From an uncultured Prevotella sp. (GTDB taxonomy: Bacteria > Bacteroidota > Bacteroidia > Bacteroidales > Bacteroidaceae): 8,596 nucleotides of DNA. Under the pieces are notes generated by a model that made no database searches, was not told where the DNA came from, and worked only from the letters and a program-made list of their open reading frames with translations. The position numbers were made by a program, and so were the translations under genes. Positions 1 to 6,996 of the stretch are shown piece by piece; position 1 is the first letter of the stretch; each line of letters begins with the position of its first letter. The stretch is from the NCBI GenBank assembly GCA_900762125.1, contig CAAFFL010000203.1, positions 1 to 8,596 on the forward strand, read 5' to 3'.

Positions 1-11
1 GCACCCGAAGT

Positions 12-42
12 TTTGCGTTTCGGAGAATAACCCTTACCTTTG
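12..42 (+). promoter_or_regulatory. Promoter of tRNA-Phe (Bacteroidota sigma-ABfr type)
   Basis: TTTG at 12-15 is followed after 19 bases by TACCTTTG at 35-42. This matches the Bacteroidota housekeeping consensus of a -33 TTTG and a -7 TAnnTTTG with 19-21 bases between. Transcription would start around base 49-50, about 17 bases before the mature tRNA, leaving a short 5' leader for processing by RNase P. Confidence 0.8.
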
Positions 43-66
43 CACTCACGTTGAAAAAACGGTATT

Positions 67-139
67 GGTGCCTTAGCTCAGGTGGTAGAGCAATGGACTG
101 AAAATCCATGTGTCCTTGGTTCAACTCCAAGAGGTACCA
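67..139 (+). tRNA. tRNA-Phe (anticodon GAA)
   Basis: All four arms can be folded by eye. The acceptor stem is GGTGCCT (67-73) with AGGTACC (132-138), including one G-U pair, and the discriminator is A139. The D-arm is GCTC/GAGC. The anticodon stem ATGGA/TCCAT (93-97, 105-109) closes a CTGAAAA loop with anticodon GAA at 100-102. The T-arm CTTGG/CCAAG (115-119, 127-131) closes a TTCAACT loop. CCA is not encoded (CTT follows the discriminator), so it must be added by nucleotidyltransferase. The tRNA reads phenylalanine codons UUU and UUC. It has its own promoter upstream and terminator downstream, so it looks like a single-gene transcript. Confidence 0.97.
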
Positions 140-157
140 CTTCCTCCTTTCATTCCT

Positions 158-192
158 TGTCCAGTTCACCTTCGGGGGGGCTGGACATTTTT
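158..192 (+). terminator. Intrinsic terminator after tRNA-Phe, UUCG tetraloop
   Basis: TGTCCAG (158-164) pairs with CTGGACA (181-187). The stem continues inwards through two T-G wobbles, C-G, one mismatch and two C-G pairs to a C(TTCG)G tetraloop at 170-175. TTTTT follows at 188-192. This is a textbook rho-independent terminator 19 bases after the tRNA. It lies only 36 bases before the GH28 start codon, so it also forms part of that gene's upstream region. Confidence 0.85.
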
Positions 193-227
193 GAACTACA
201 ACTACAACAACAAATCACGACACGACC

Positions 228-1643
228 ATGCAAACATCCCTCAACCGCTTCCTGATGACGCTCGTCAGCGCCCTGATGACCGTTCTCACCGTCTCCGCAC
301 AGACGGACTACAGCCGTTACTACACGAACCTCCCGAAGGCCATGCCCACGGTGCAGGAGCCATCGTTCCCCGCCACGACGGTGAGCCTGAAGGACTATGG
401 TGGCACGGGCGACGGCGTGACGATGAACACCGAGGCGTTCCGCAAGGCGATCTCCGCGCTCTCGAAGCAGGGCGGCGGCCACCTCGTCGTGCCCGCCGGC
501 ATCTATCTCACGGGCCTCATCTCGCTGAAGGACAACATCGACCTGCACCTTGAGCGCAACGCGGTGATCCTCTTCTCGCCGGACAAGCGCGACCTCATCA
601 AGGTCGGCGACGACGGCAAGCCCGAGCAGCGCGCCGCGCCATGCATCACCGCGTCGAAGCGAACGAACATCGCCATCACCGGCGACGGCATCATCGACGG
701 CAACGGGAAGTGGTGGCGCGCCGTGAAGCGTGTGAAGGTCAGCGACGTGGAGTGGAAGGCGTTCCTCGAGATGGGTGGCACGGTGACGGAGAAGGGCGAC
801 CTCTGGTATCCCTTCAACCTCAAGCACGAGCCGGACGTCGCCGCCACGGCGGAGGCACAGGAGAAGGTGCGCAACCACCTCATCCGCCTCACCGACTGCC
901 GTAACGTCCTCGTCCGCGGCGTCACGCTGCGCAACTCGCCGCGGTTCCACCTCGTGCCGTCACGCTGCGAGAACGTCATCATCGACGGCATCACGGTGAA
1001 GTGTCCGTGGAACGCGCAGAACGGCGACGCCATCGACATCGGCAACTGCCGTAACGTCCTCGTGGTGAACAACACCATCGACTGTGGCGACGACGGCATC
1101 TGCATGAAGGGTGGCGCAGGACAGAAGGGCGCCAACGACGGCCCGTGCCTGAACATCAACATCCAGGACAACATTGTCTTCCATGCTCACGGCGGCTTCG
1201 TCATCGGCTCGGAGTTCTCCGGCGGCATGGAGAACATCTTTGTCCACAACAACACGTTCTCCGGCACCGACACGGGTCTGCGCTTCAAGAGCTCTATCGG
1301 ACGCGGCGGCACGACGAAGGACATCTTCATCTCCGGCATCTATATGACGGACATCAAGGACCAGGCCATCGTCTTCGAGTGCGACTACTTCGACAACCAT
1401 GTCGGGGCTAAGGCAGGCAAAAAGCCTACAGGCACCGACTTTGCGCCGAACTTCACCGACATCCACATCACGGACGTCGTCTGCCGGGGTGCGAAGACCG
1501 CCATCAAGGCGGGTGGCGCCGAGGGGATGGTCCACGGCATCGACATCACGAACTCGACCTTCTTCGCCGACAACTCGCAGGACATCGCCCCGACGTGTGA
1601 CGTCCGCCTGACGAATGTGACGTTCAAGAGCTACGGTGAGTGA
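228..1643 (+). CDS. Secreted glycoside hydrolase family 28 (polygalacturonase-type) enzyme
   Basis: This is probably an exported pectin-degrading enzyme that hydrolyses alpha-1,4-galacturonosyl or related uronic acid or rhamnose linkages by the inverting GH28 mechanism. Residues 1-24 form a signal peptide (basic start, hydrophobic core, VSA then Q25). The mature part opens with the family's VSLKDYGGTGDG motif (52-63) and is a right-handed beta-helix with repeated N-[VI]-x-[VI] turns. The GH28 catalytic signature is present: NGD (265-267), GDD (287-289), AHGG (320-323, the family's GHG with its first glycine replaced by alanine) and RFK (352-354). The candidate catalytic acids are D267, D288 and D289. 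At 471 residues the length is normal for Bacteroidota members. The ATG has an A-rich leader without Shine-Dalgarno, which is usual here. Exo or endo action and exact substrate cannot be read from sequence. No SusC/D genes lie beside it, so it is not in a visible polysaccharide utilisation locus. Confidence 0.93.
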   Translation: MQTSLNRFLMTLVSALMTVLTVSAQTDYSRYYTNLPKAMPTVQEPSFPATTVSLKDYGGTGDGVTMNTEAFRKAISALSKQGGGHLVVPAGIYLTGLISLKDNIDLHLERNAVILFSPDKRDLIKVGDDGKPEQRAAPCITASKRTNIAITGDGIIDGNGKWWRAVKRVKVSDVEWKAFLEMGGTVTEKGDLWYPFNLKHEPDVAATAEAQEKVRNHLIRLTDCRNVLVRGVTLRNSPRFHLVPSRCENVIIDGITVKCPWNAQNGDAIDIGNCRNVLVVNNTIDCGDDGICMKGGAGQKGANDGPCLNINIQDNIVFHAHGGFVIGSEFSGGMENIFVHNNTFSGTDTGLRFKSSIGRGGTTKDIFISGIYMTDIKDQAIVFECDYFDNHVGAKAGKKPTGTDFAPNFTDIHITDVVCRGAKTAIKAGGAEGMVHGIDITNSTFFADNSQDIAPTCDVRLTNVTFKSYGE

Positions 1644-1677
1644 CTCAACTTTTTGGTGCAAAAAGGCATCCGTGGCT
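1629..1677. repeat. Two-tier hairpin element, copy 1, between convergent genes
   Basis: A perfect 7-bp hairpin, CTTTTTG-GTG-CAAAAAG (1649-1665), starts six bases after the GH28 stop. It sits inside an outer stem: AGCTACGG (1629-1636) pairs with CCGTGGCT (1670-1677) with one wobble, so the outer arm uses the last GH28 codons. The 15-base core TTTTTGGTGCAAAAA recurs exactly at 7023-7037, after the AraC-type gene. It lies in the 88-base gap between GH28 and trmO, so it could protect or end both transcripts. It lacks the GC stem and T-tract of a normal terminator. I found nothing else in this gap. Confidence 0.5.
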
Positions 1678-1731
1678 ATTAGCGTTGATAAGAAGAGAAA
1701 ACTAAGGCGTATTTCTCACCATTTGTTCTGA

Positions 1732-2403
1732 TCAGCTGAGGAGTGCTTCTACCACCCCCTCCTTCACGGTGAACCGGACGTTCACACCAGCGAACGTCAT
1801 GCCGTAGACGCGGGAGGGGTCGTCCTGATAGTGTGGACGCGGGTCAAGGGCGAGGACGTCGTGGAGGGCGGCGAGCTGCTGCGGGGTGAAGACATCCTGG
1901 AACGCGGCAGGGAACGGCGCTACCTCCAGCCGCTGCATGAACACCTCGTCGACGAAGCCCGACCGCGCACCGGCATGGCTGTCGGCATAGGTGACGTAGG
2001 GCTTGATGTCGTAGATCGGCGTGCCGTCCATGAGGTCTGCGCCCGTGACATGGATGACGGGACCCTGGGCACTCTCCCACTCCACACTGGCCAGACGCAC
2101 CGACGACAGTCCGAGGGCGTTCGGCCGGAACGGACTCCGTGTGGCCCAGACGCCCATCTTCGTGTTCCCACCGAGCAACGGCGGCCGCACGACGGGTGAC
2201 GCCGCAGCATGACGGTTGGCGGAGAACTCCCAGATGAGCCAGAGGTAGTCGAACTTCTCGATGCCGCGCAGCGCATCGGCATTGCGGTATTCCTCCTCGA
2301 AGACGATTGTTCCTTCGAGGTCCTTCGCCAGTCCGCTCTGTTTGGGAATGCCAAACTTCTCCGTGAACGGCGAGTGAAACATTGCTATCGGCTTGATTTC
2401 CAT
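1732..2403 (-). CDS. trmO: TrmO: tRNA (N6-threonylcarbamoyladenosine(37)-N6)-methyltransferase
   Basis: TrmO (TsaA/YaeB family) uses S-adenosylmethionine to methylate t6A at position 37 of certain tRNAs, giving m6t6A, which tunes decoding of ACY codons. The 223-residue protein has the expected two-part layout. The N-terminal beta-barrel domain (about 1-140) opens with KPIAMFHSPF (4-13). The family signature WATRSPFRPNALGLS is at 86-100 and DLMDGTPIYDIKPY at 123-136. The C-terminal domain (about 165-223) carries DPRPHYQDDPSRVYGMTF (187-204). The length is typical and nothing looks broken. It is the last gene of the leftward operon and starts three bases after the PAP2 stop, so it is probably translated from the same mRNA. 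Its presence with envelope genes is likely positional rather than functional. Confidence 0.95.
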   Translation of the reverse strand: MEIKPIAMFHSPFTEKFGIPKQSGLAKDLEGTIVFEEEYRNADALRGIEKFDYLWLIWEFSANRHAAASPVVRPPLLGGNTKMGVWATRSPFRPNALGLSSVRLASVEWESAQGPVIHVTGADLMDGTPIYDIKPYVTYADSHAGARSGFVDEVFMQRLEVAPFPAAFQDVFTPQQLAALHDVLALDPRPHYQDDPSRVYGMTFAGVNVRFTVKEGVVEALLS

Positions 2404-2406
2404 ACG

Positions 2407-3135
2407 CTACACCGTGAACACACCCTGCTTGTTGATATACTCCAAGATGTCACCCGCGAGGATGAGCATCAGCGCCACCTCCGACCAGCAGACGATGACC
2501 GGCACATACATGTGCAGCTCCGCGCGCGGCCGTGGCCGGAAAGCGATGGCAAACCGCCGTGACGTCTTCAGGAACACCCAGTAGGTGATGCTCGCGTTGA
2601 AGAGGCCGACGAGGGTGCCCACGAGGACGTCGCCGGGATAGTGCACACCGAGGTACATCCGCGAGTAGCACATCATCAGCACCCACAGACCCATCGTCAG
2701 CGACAGCAGATGACGCCGGAAGACGAACATCACGAAGAACGCCAGGCCCCAGCAGTTCGCCGCGTGCGCCGACGGGAACCCATACCGTCCGCCACGGTGT
2801 CCGTCGACGATGTGCACCAGCGGACTGATGGGGTTCAGCGGGTTCGACGGCCGCAGACGTGCGAAGATCGCGCGGATGTAGCTGCCGGCGAGCTGGTCGT
2901 TGATGGTCGTGAGCAGTGCGATGACGATGAGGCACGCCAGCGTCGCCCGCCAGGGGAAGTTCTTGAACATCGCGATGGCGAAGCCGATGTACAGCGGCAG
3001 CCAGATCCACTTCCCGCTATACATCACCATGAACGCATCCCAGTAAGTGTTGTGCATCCCGTTGATGGCGAGGAACAACCGCGTGTCGAGGTTGATCAGC
3101 GGCTGGAGGATAGAGAGCAGAAGGTCCATCATCAT
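2407..3135 (-). CDS. PAP2-family integral membrane lipid phosphatase
   Basis: This is a PAP2 (type 2 phosphatidic acid phosphatase) membrane enzyme that should remove phosphate from a lipid phosphate or diphosphate such as phosphatidate, phosphatidylglycerophosphate or undecaprenyl diphosphate. The three PAP2 motifs are in order. C1 is R88-x6-RP (residues 88-96), where arginine replaces the usual lysine. C2 is PSAH (121-124). C3 is SRMYLGVHYPGD (158-169), with catalytic H165 and D169. Hydrophobic segments lie near 44-57, 64-78, 126-140, 145-156, 167-188 and 209-228. At 242 residues the size is normal. The first ATG overlaps the upstream TGA as ATGA, which implies translational coupling; two more in-frame ATGs follow at once, so the start could be one or two codons later. 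The substrate is unknown. Pairing with the upstream LtaS-like enzyme suggests an envelope lipid role. Confidence 0.92.
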   Translation of the reverse strand: MMMDLLLSILQPLINLDTRLFLAINGMHNTYWDAFMVMYSGKWIWLPLYIGFAIAMFKNFPWRATLACLIVIALLTTINDQLAGSYIRAIFARLRPSNPLNPISPLVHIVDGHRGGRYGFPSAHAANCWGLAFFVMFVFRRHLLSLTMGLWVLMMCYSRMYLGVHYPGDVLVGTLVGLFNASITYWVFLKTSRRFAIAFRPRPRAELHMYVPVIVCWSEVALMLILAGDILEYINKQGVFTV

Positions 3136-5063
3136 CGGCGGGCTATATCGTCAAACAATGTCTGCACCAGCGCCTGGCCATAGTCGACGAGCGCCGTGGC
3201 ACCCTGTCCCTCATGGTACACCACCCGTCCGAGCTTATGGTCGTAGATCAGTGCCCGCCGACCGTCGACGAGGCCGAAGCCATCGTTCGGCATGAAGAAC
3301 GCATAGTGGTGCACGTGCCGGTCGGCGATGTCCTTACTGAACGGCATATCCTTGGCACGGAGGCCGAGCTGCCCGAGCAGCGTCGCGGCGATGTCCTGCT
3401 GCGAGGCGAGCGTCGTCACCTCACTCTGGCGGGCGTCGCCACGCAGGGCGCCACCCACCCAGATCAGGGGGATGTGATAGCGCCACGGCTTGAAGTTGTC
3501 CGCATCCTTGGGCCAGGCGCCGAGGTGGTCTGGCACCAGCACGACGAGCGAGCGTTGCCAGCGGCCGCTGGCCTTCAGCGCATGCACGAAGTCGCCCACG
3601 CAGCTGTCGGCATAGGCGAAGGCGTTGAGCCTCTCGTCAGCAAACTTCTGGTACGGCACGTCGAACGGCTCGTGCGACGACGACGTCTGCACCACCCAGA
3701 GGCGCGGCGTCGGCCGGCGACCCTCGGCGGTGAGGAGCGTCTTCTTCACGTGCTGCATCAGCAGATGGTCCGGCACGCCCCATTTGCTCAGGCGGTCGGT
3801 GACAGGGAAGTCGATGTCCTCGGTGATCTTGCTGAATCCCTGATTGATGAGGAACGACCGCATATTCGTGAAGTCGGCGTCGCCACCATAGAAATAATGT
3901 AGGTCATAGCCCGCCGCCTTCAGGTGTGCGGGCAGCGAGGCGATGGCAGCCGTCTTCTTCGGGAATTTCATCAAGCTCACCGTGGCGGGCGAGGGGTACC
4001 CGAGGAGGATTGACAGCAGTCCGCGGTCGGTGCGGAAGCTGTTCGCATAGAACCGCGAGAACCACAGTCCCTCACGCTTCAGGCGGTTCAGACAGGGCGT
4101 CACCGCGCCATTCTTGACCTGCGTGACGGTGTCGGAGAAGCTCTCCAGGATGAAGAGATAGATGTCCGGCCGCTCGGTGGCGAGCCACTGCGCATGGGTG
4201 CTGTCGGCGGTTGCCGTGGCGAGACTGTCGCTGCCCACGGCCTTGTTGAAGCTTGCCGCGAGCTGTTGCGCCCGCGCGTCATCCATGTAACGGTATTGCT
4301 TGGCAAAGTTCTCCTGGTGACTCATACTCTCCAGGAACGAGAACAACGGGTTCACGGCGGCATGGTTCAGCGTCTGGTCCTGCGAGTAATAGGCCCACCC
4401 CGTGTTCATCGTCGACACGGTCACACCGCCGCGGATGGGGAGAAACAGCAGGGCGACGAGGAGCACCTCGGCGATGAGCCATGGCCAGCGCGGGACATCA
4501 GCGCCGGCCTCAGCAGGCGCGGCGCCCCACAGCAGTCGGCCATAGAGCCACGTGAACAGCGCCTCGATGCCCCAGGCCACAGTCCCCGTGACGACGACGG
4601 CGAACAGCGCCTGCCACCACGGCACACTCGCCATGGCGTCGGCGGGCGACGAGGTGATGAAGAAAATCGGCGTGGCGTCGAGGGGGAACTGCCAATAGCC
4701 ATAGAGCGCGATGTTCGCCACGAAGCTCACGGCGACGACGAGGGCCGCGAACCAGAAGTAGACCCGGCCGATGACGCGCATCCGGCGCCGGGCACGCTCG
4801 CCCAGTAGCGTGTCGTGGCGCACGACACGCAGGACGTCCAGCGCCAGCAGACACAGCGCGGGCACGGCGGTGAGATAGCCCGCCATCGCGAGGTCGAGGA
4901 GCAAGCCGTGCCACACCACGGGCACCGTCTCCACGAGATGACTGTAGAGCAGGAGGAACACCGGCTTCTGAAAAGCAAAAATGATGGTCCACAACACGAA
5001 GGTCAGGACCATCAAACAGATATCTTTCCGGATATAAGGGTTACAGTTGAATAATCTCATCAT
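3132..5063 (-). CDS. LTA-synthase-like membrane sulfatase-superfamily protein
   Basis: The 643-residue protein has five predicted N-terminal membrane helices (about 15-40, 52-78, 103-122, 150-175 and 196-212) and a C-terminal alkaline phosphatase/sulfatase-fold domain (about 298-600) that should face the periplasm. This is the layout of LtaS and related phosphoglycerol or phosphoethanolamine transferases. Metal-site residues are visible: E307 in IYLFILESFSD, the candidate nucleophile T345 in FRTDRG, SSSHEPF (461-467) and D512-H513 in VLVPDHLG. A threonine rather than a cysteine or serine in a C/S-x-P-x-R motif argues for phosphotransfer over sulfate ester hydrolysis. Gram-negative Bacteroidota lack lipoteichoic acid, so the acceptor is unknown. 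It is the second gene of the operon, 33 bases after the WG-repeat gene, and its stop overlaps the PAP2 start by four bases. A second in-frame ATG immediately follows the first. Confidence 0.88.
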   Translation of the reverse strand: MMRLFNCNPYIRKDICLMVLTFVLWTIIFAFQKPVFLLLYSHLVETVPVVWHGLLLDLAMAGYLTAVPALCLLALDVLRVVRHDTLLGERARRRMRVIGRVYFWFAALVVAVSFVANIALYGYWQFPLDATPIFFITSSPADAMASVPWWQALFAVVVTGTVAWGIEALFTWLYGRLLWGAAPAEAGADVPRWPWLIAEVLLVALLFLPIRGGVTVSTMNTGWAYYSQDQTLNHAAVNPLFSFLESMSHQENFAKQYRYMDDARAQQLAASFNKAVGSDSLATATADSTHAQWLATERPDIYLFILESFSDTVTQVKNGAVTPCLNRLKREGLWFSRFYANSFRTDRGLLSILLGYPSPATVSLMKFPKKTAAIASLPAHLKAAGYDLHYFYGGDADFTNMRSFLINQGFSKITEDIDFPVTDRLSKWGVPDHLLMQHVKKTLLTAEGRRPTPRLWVVQTSSSHEPFDVPYQKFADERLNAFAYADSCVGDFVHALKASGRWQRSLVVLVPDHLGAWPKDADNFKPWRYHIPLIWVGGALRGDARQSEVTTLASQQDIAATLLGQLGLRAKDMPFSKDIADRHVHHYAFFMPNDGFGLVDGRRALIYDHKLGRVVYHEGQGATALVDYGQALVQTLFDDIARR

Positions 5064-5096
5064 GAACGATTGCTAGCTAACGACGTGCCGTGACGC

Positions 5097-5747
5097 TCAG
5101 GCGCCGACACGCTCCGACTGTGGATACAGTTCGACATGGTCGCCCTTGCAGAGCTCAAACCACGGCTCCTCGTCGCGAAGGGAGATGTTGTCGTACTCGA
5201 ATGGCACGACGACGGTGTCCTGGCGGTCGGGAAGGATCAGGCCCACCTTCCCATTCTTCTCGGCGATGATGGGCATCGTCATCAGGTCGTCGACATAGAC
5301 GTAGGGCGTGCGCAGGAAGTCGTAGCTCGGCGAGACGAGGATGTTGCCCTCATGGTCGCGGATGCCGTACTTCCCGTTCTCCTCGAAAACCTCGTGGAAG
5401 CGGATGTACTTCTCCTGCATCCGCGCGACATAGAAGTCGACGGTGGCCTTGTCGTTGACCATCTCGAGGAAGTAGCCATACGAGTCGCAGAAGTTGGCGA
5501 TGCTCCGGGAGACGAGCATCCGCCAGTCGAGGTCCTTGATGACACGGCGGTTCAGGTCGATATACATCGCGATGGCCTGCTCCCGCTCGGGGATGGCGAG
5601 GGTCTTCACCTTTGCCTCAAACTTGTGGAGCATGACGAGTGAACCGTGCATGGCCTTGATGTAACGGTGTATCTGCCGTCCCATCTCATCGCAGAAGAAC
5701 TTATCGATCCGCTGCACCTCTATATCTTCTCTGAATAAACCTTCCAT
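5097..5747 (-). CDS. WG-repeat-containing protein, function unknown
   Basis: This is a soluble protein of 216 residues with no signal peptide or membrane segment. Residues 1-120 look mostly helical and I do not recognise them. The C-terminal part holds two beta-rich repeats of the KYG/KVG-x-x-D-x-x-G-x-x-[IV]-x-P-x-[FY]-[DE] type: KYGIRDHEGNILVSPSYDF at 126-144 and KVGLILPDRQDTVVVPFEYD at 167-186. These resemble the WG (KWG) repeats common in Bacteroidota, with tyrosine or valine at the tryptophan position. Such repeats are thought to mediate binding, but no activity is established. It is the first gene of the leftward operon, about 20 bases after the predicted transcription start, and so would be expressed with the envelope genes downstream. 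Annotation pipelines may call it hypothetical. Confidence 0.8.
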   Translation of the reverse strand: MEGLFREDIEVQRIDKFFCDEMGRQIHRYIKAMHGSLVMLHKFEAKVKTLAIPEREQAIAMYIDLNRRVIKDLDWRMLVSRSIANFCDSYGYFLEMVNDKATVDFYVARMQEKYIRFHEVFEENGKYGIRDHEGNILVSPSYDFLRTPYVYVDDLMTMPIIAEKNGKVGLILPDRQDTVVVPFEYDNISLRDEEPWFELCKGDHVELYPQSERVGA

Positions 5748-5773
5748 AGATTGTCTTTTTAATGTCTATAGTG

Positions 5774-5805
5774 CAAATATACAAATAAACAATGATTCGG
5801 CCAAA
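5774..5805 (-). promoter_or_regulatory. Promoter of the leftward four-gene operon
   Basis: Read on the minus strand, TTTG (5805-5802), a 20-base spacer (5801-5782) and TATATTTG (5781-5774) match the Bacteroidota promoter consensus in every defined position. Transcription would start near 5767, about 20 bases before the WG-repeat ATG at 5747. No comparable promoter stands out at the tight junctions downstream, which supports one transcript through trmO. Confidence 0.8.
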
Positions 5806-5861
5806 GAAAACAAACAAAAAATAGGATTAGGTTTTTTTAACGGCAGTTTTCTCGAAGATTG

Positions 5862-5893
5862 TTTCGACAGAAAGGGCTTTTTCACTACTTTTG
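5862..5893 (+). promoter_or_regulatory. Promoter of the membrane AraC-type regulator gene
   Basis: TACTTTTG at 5886-5893 is a full match to TAnnTTTG. TTTC at 5862-5865 is a one-mismatch -33 element with a 20-base spacer. The start would be near 5900, leaving a leader of only about 17 bases before the ATG. A perfect inverted repeat, CCTAT-TG-ATAGG (5894-5905), abuts the -7 box and spans the start site, so it could be an operator. AGGAAAGA at 5903-5910 is a fair Shine-Dalgarno-like sequence. Confidence 0.65.
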
Positions 5894-5916
5894 CCTATTG
5901 ATAGGAAAGAGACGTT

Positions 5917-6996
5917 ATGCTGGTAACCATCACCTTGATCATCATCATCATCTCCGCCGTGGTAAGTCTGGCGTGCTACGGCGTGTGCACCGTCTACGGC
6001 CGCGAGTCGCAGGACGAGGCACTCGTCATGCAGCGACGCTTCCTCCGGTTCCTCTCGCTGGCGCTCACCGTGCACCTGTTCTTCATCATCTTCCGACTCA
6101 CGCACGGCGCCGTGGAGATCATCGACACGATGTCGATGCTCTCGCTGTTCTTCGTCATCGAGGCGATCTTCTATGCCGCGCTGGCACTGAACACGAGTGT
6201 GGCGGAGAACAGGAAGGCCTACCGCATGATCTTCAACCAAGTGATCATCTTCCTCTTCGCTATCCACCTCTATACCAGCTATGTCATGGGTTTCGACGAC
6301 ATCTACTACACCTTCGCCGATTTCTTCCACGCGTTGCAGCATCACCACATCTCGTTCTTCATCCGCGCGATGACGGTCCTCTACCTCGCGTTCTACTGTG
6401 CCCTGATGATCGGCATCATCCGCCGCGCCGTCAGGGAGCAACGCGCGGAGATGGAGGCCGAGGGCAAGCGTCACCTGCGCCAGACACGTATGGGACGATT
6501 GCTCTACGGGTGGACGACGCTCATCGCGCTGATGACCATCGGACAGTTCATTGGCTGGACGCCGTTGGCGTTCTGCATCTCTGTCACCATCTGCGGACAG
6601 CTCATCCTCTCCGTGGTGGGCTACCTCCGCCTGTGCCGCACGGAGACGCAGACGAACAGCGGCGACAAGGGGGCGGCGATGTACCACAAGCTCATCGACT
6701 GGCTCGACACCACGCCGTTCCCGCTGCGGGAGAGCCTGACGATGGACGACATCGCCGAGGCCGTCGGCATCGACCGCGACGCGTTCTCGGTGTATATCTA
6801 TGAGGTGCGCGGACTGACGTTCACCTCCTGGGTGCGCGACCACCGTCTGGAGTACTGCCAGCGACGCTTGCAGTCCACCACGCTCACCCTCAGCGAGATC
6901 GCCTGTGAGAGTGGCTACGGCGACCTCCCCGCGATGAGCAAGGCGTTCAAGAAGAAGTACGGCATCACACCCAGCGCTTACCGCAAGCAGCGGTAA
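5917..6996 (+). CDS. Membrane-embedded AraC-family transcriptional regulator
   Basis: The 359-residue protein joins a polytopic membrane sensor to a cytoplasmic DNA-binding domain. About seven hydrophobic helices are visible, near residues 2-22, 43-60, 73-91, 106-124, 147-168, 198-214 and 217-236. A charged loop lies at 169-192 (REQRAEMEAEGKRHLRQTR). The AraC-type double helix-turn-helix spans about 272-357: the first unit is at LTMDDIAEAVGIDRDAFSVYI (274-294) and the second at LTLSEIACESGYGDLPAMSKAF (323-344). The family's closing motif KKYGITPSAYRK is at 346-357. The ATG at 5917 lies 17 bases after the predicted transcription start and preserves the first helix. It is divergent from the operon beginning with the WG-repeat gene across 169 bases, a layout typical of a local regulator. 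The signal is unknown and may be lipid or membrane state. No response-regulator domain is present. Confidence 0.9.
   Translation: MLVTITLIIIIISAVVSLACYGVCTVYGRESQDEALVMQRRFLRFLSLALTVHLFFIIFRLTHGAVEIIDTMSMLSLFFVIEAIFYAALALNTSVAENRKAYRMIFNQVIIFLFAIHLYTSYVMGFDDIYYTFADFFHALQHHHISFFIRAMTVLYLAFYCALMIGIIRRAVREQRAEMEAEGKRHLRQTRMGRLLYGWTTLIALMTIGQFIGWTPLAFCISVTICGQLILSVVGYLRLCRTETQTNSGDKGAAMYHKLIDWLDTTPFPLRESLTMDDIAEAVGIDRDAFSVYIYEVRGLTFTSWVRDHRLEYCQRRLQSTTLTLSEIACESGYGDLPAMSKAFKKKYGITPSAYRKQR

Noticed and set aside
1..240. tRNA-Phe as an integration site for a mobile element
   Set aside because: No integrase gene and no downstream copy of the tRNA 3' end are present in the window.
150..950. A 266-codon open frame on the minus strand opposite GH28
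   Set aside because: It covers the tRNA terminator and the GH28 signal peptide region antisense, has biased low-complexity composition and matches no family I know.
3213..3902. A 229-codon plus-strand frame within the LtaS-like gene
   Set aside because: It is antisense to the conserved catalytic domain; composition and position mark it as a shadow.
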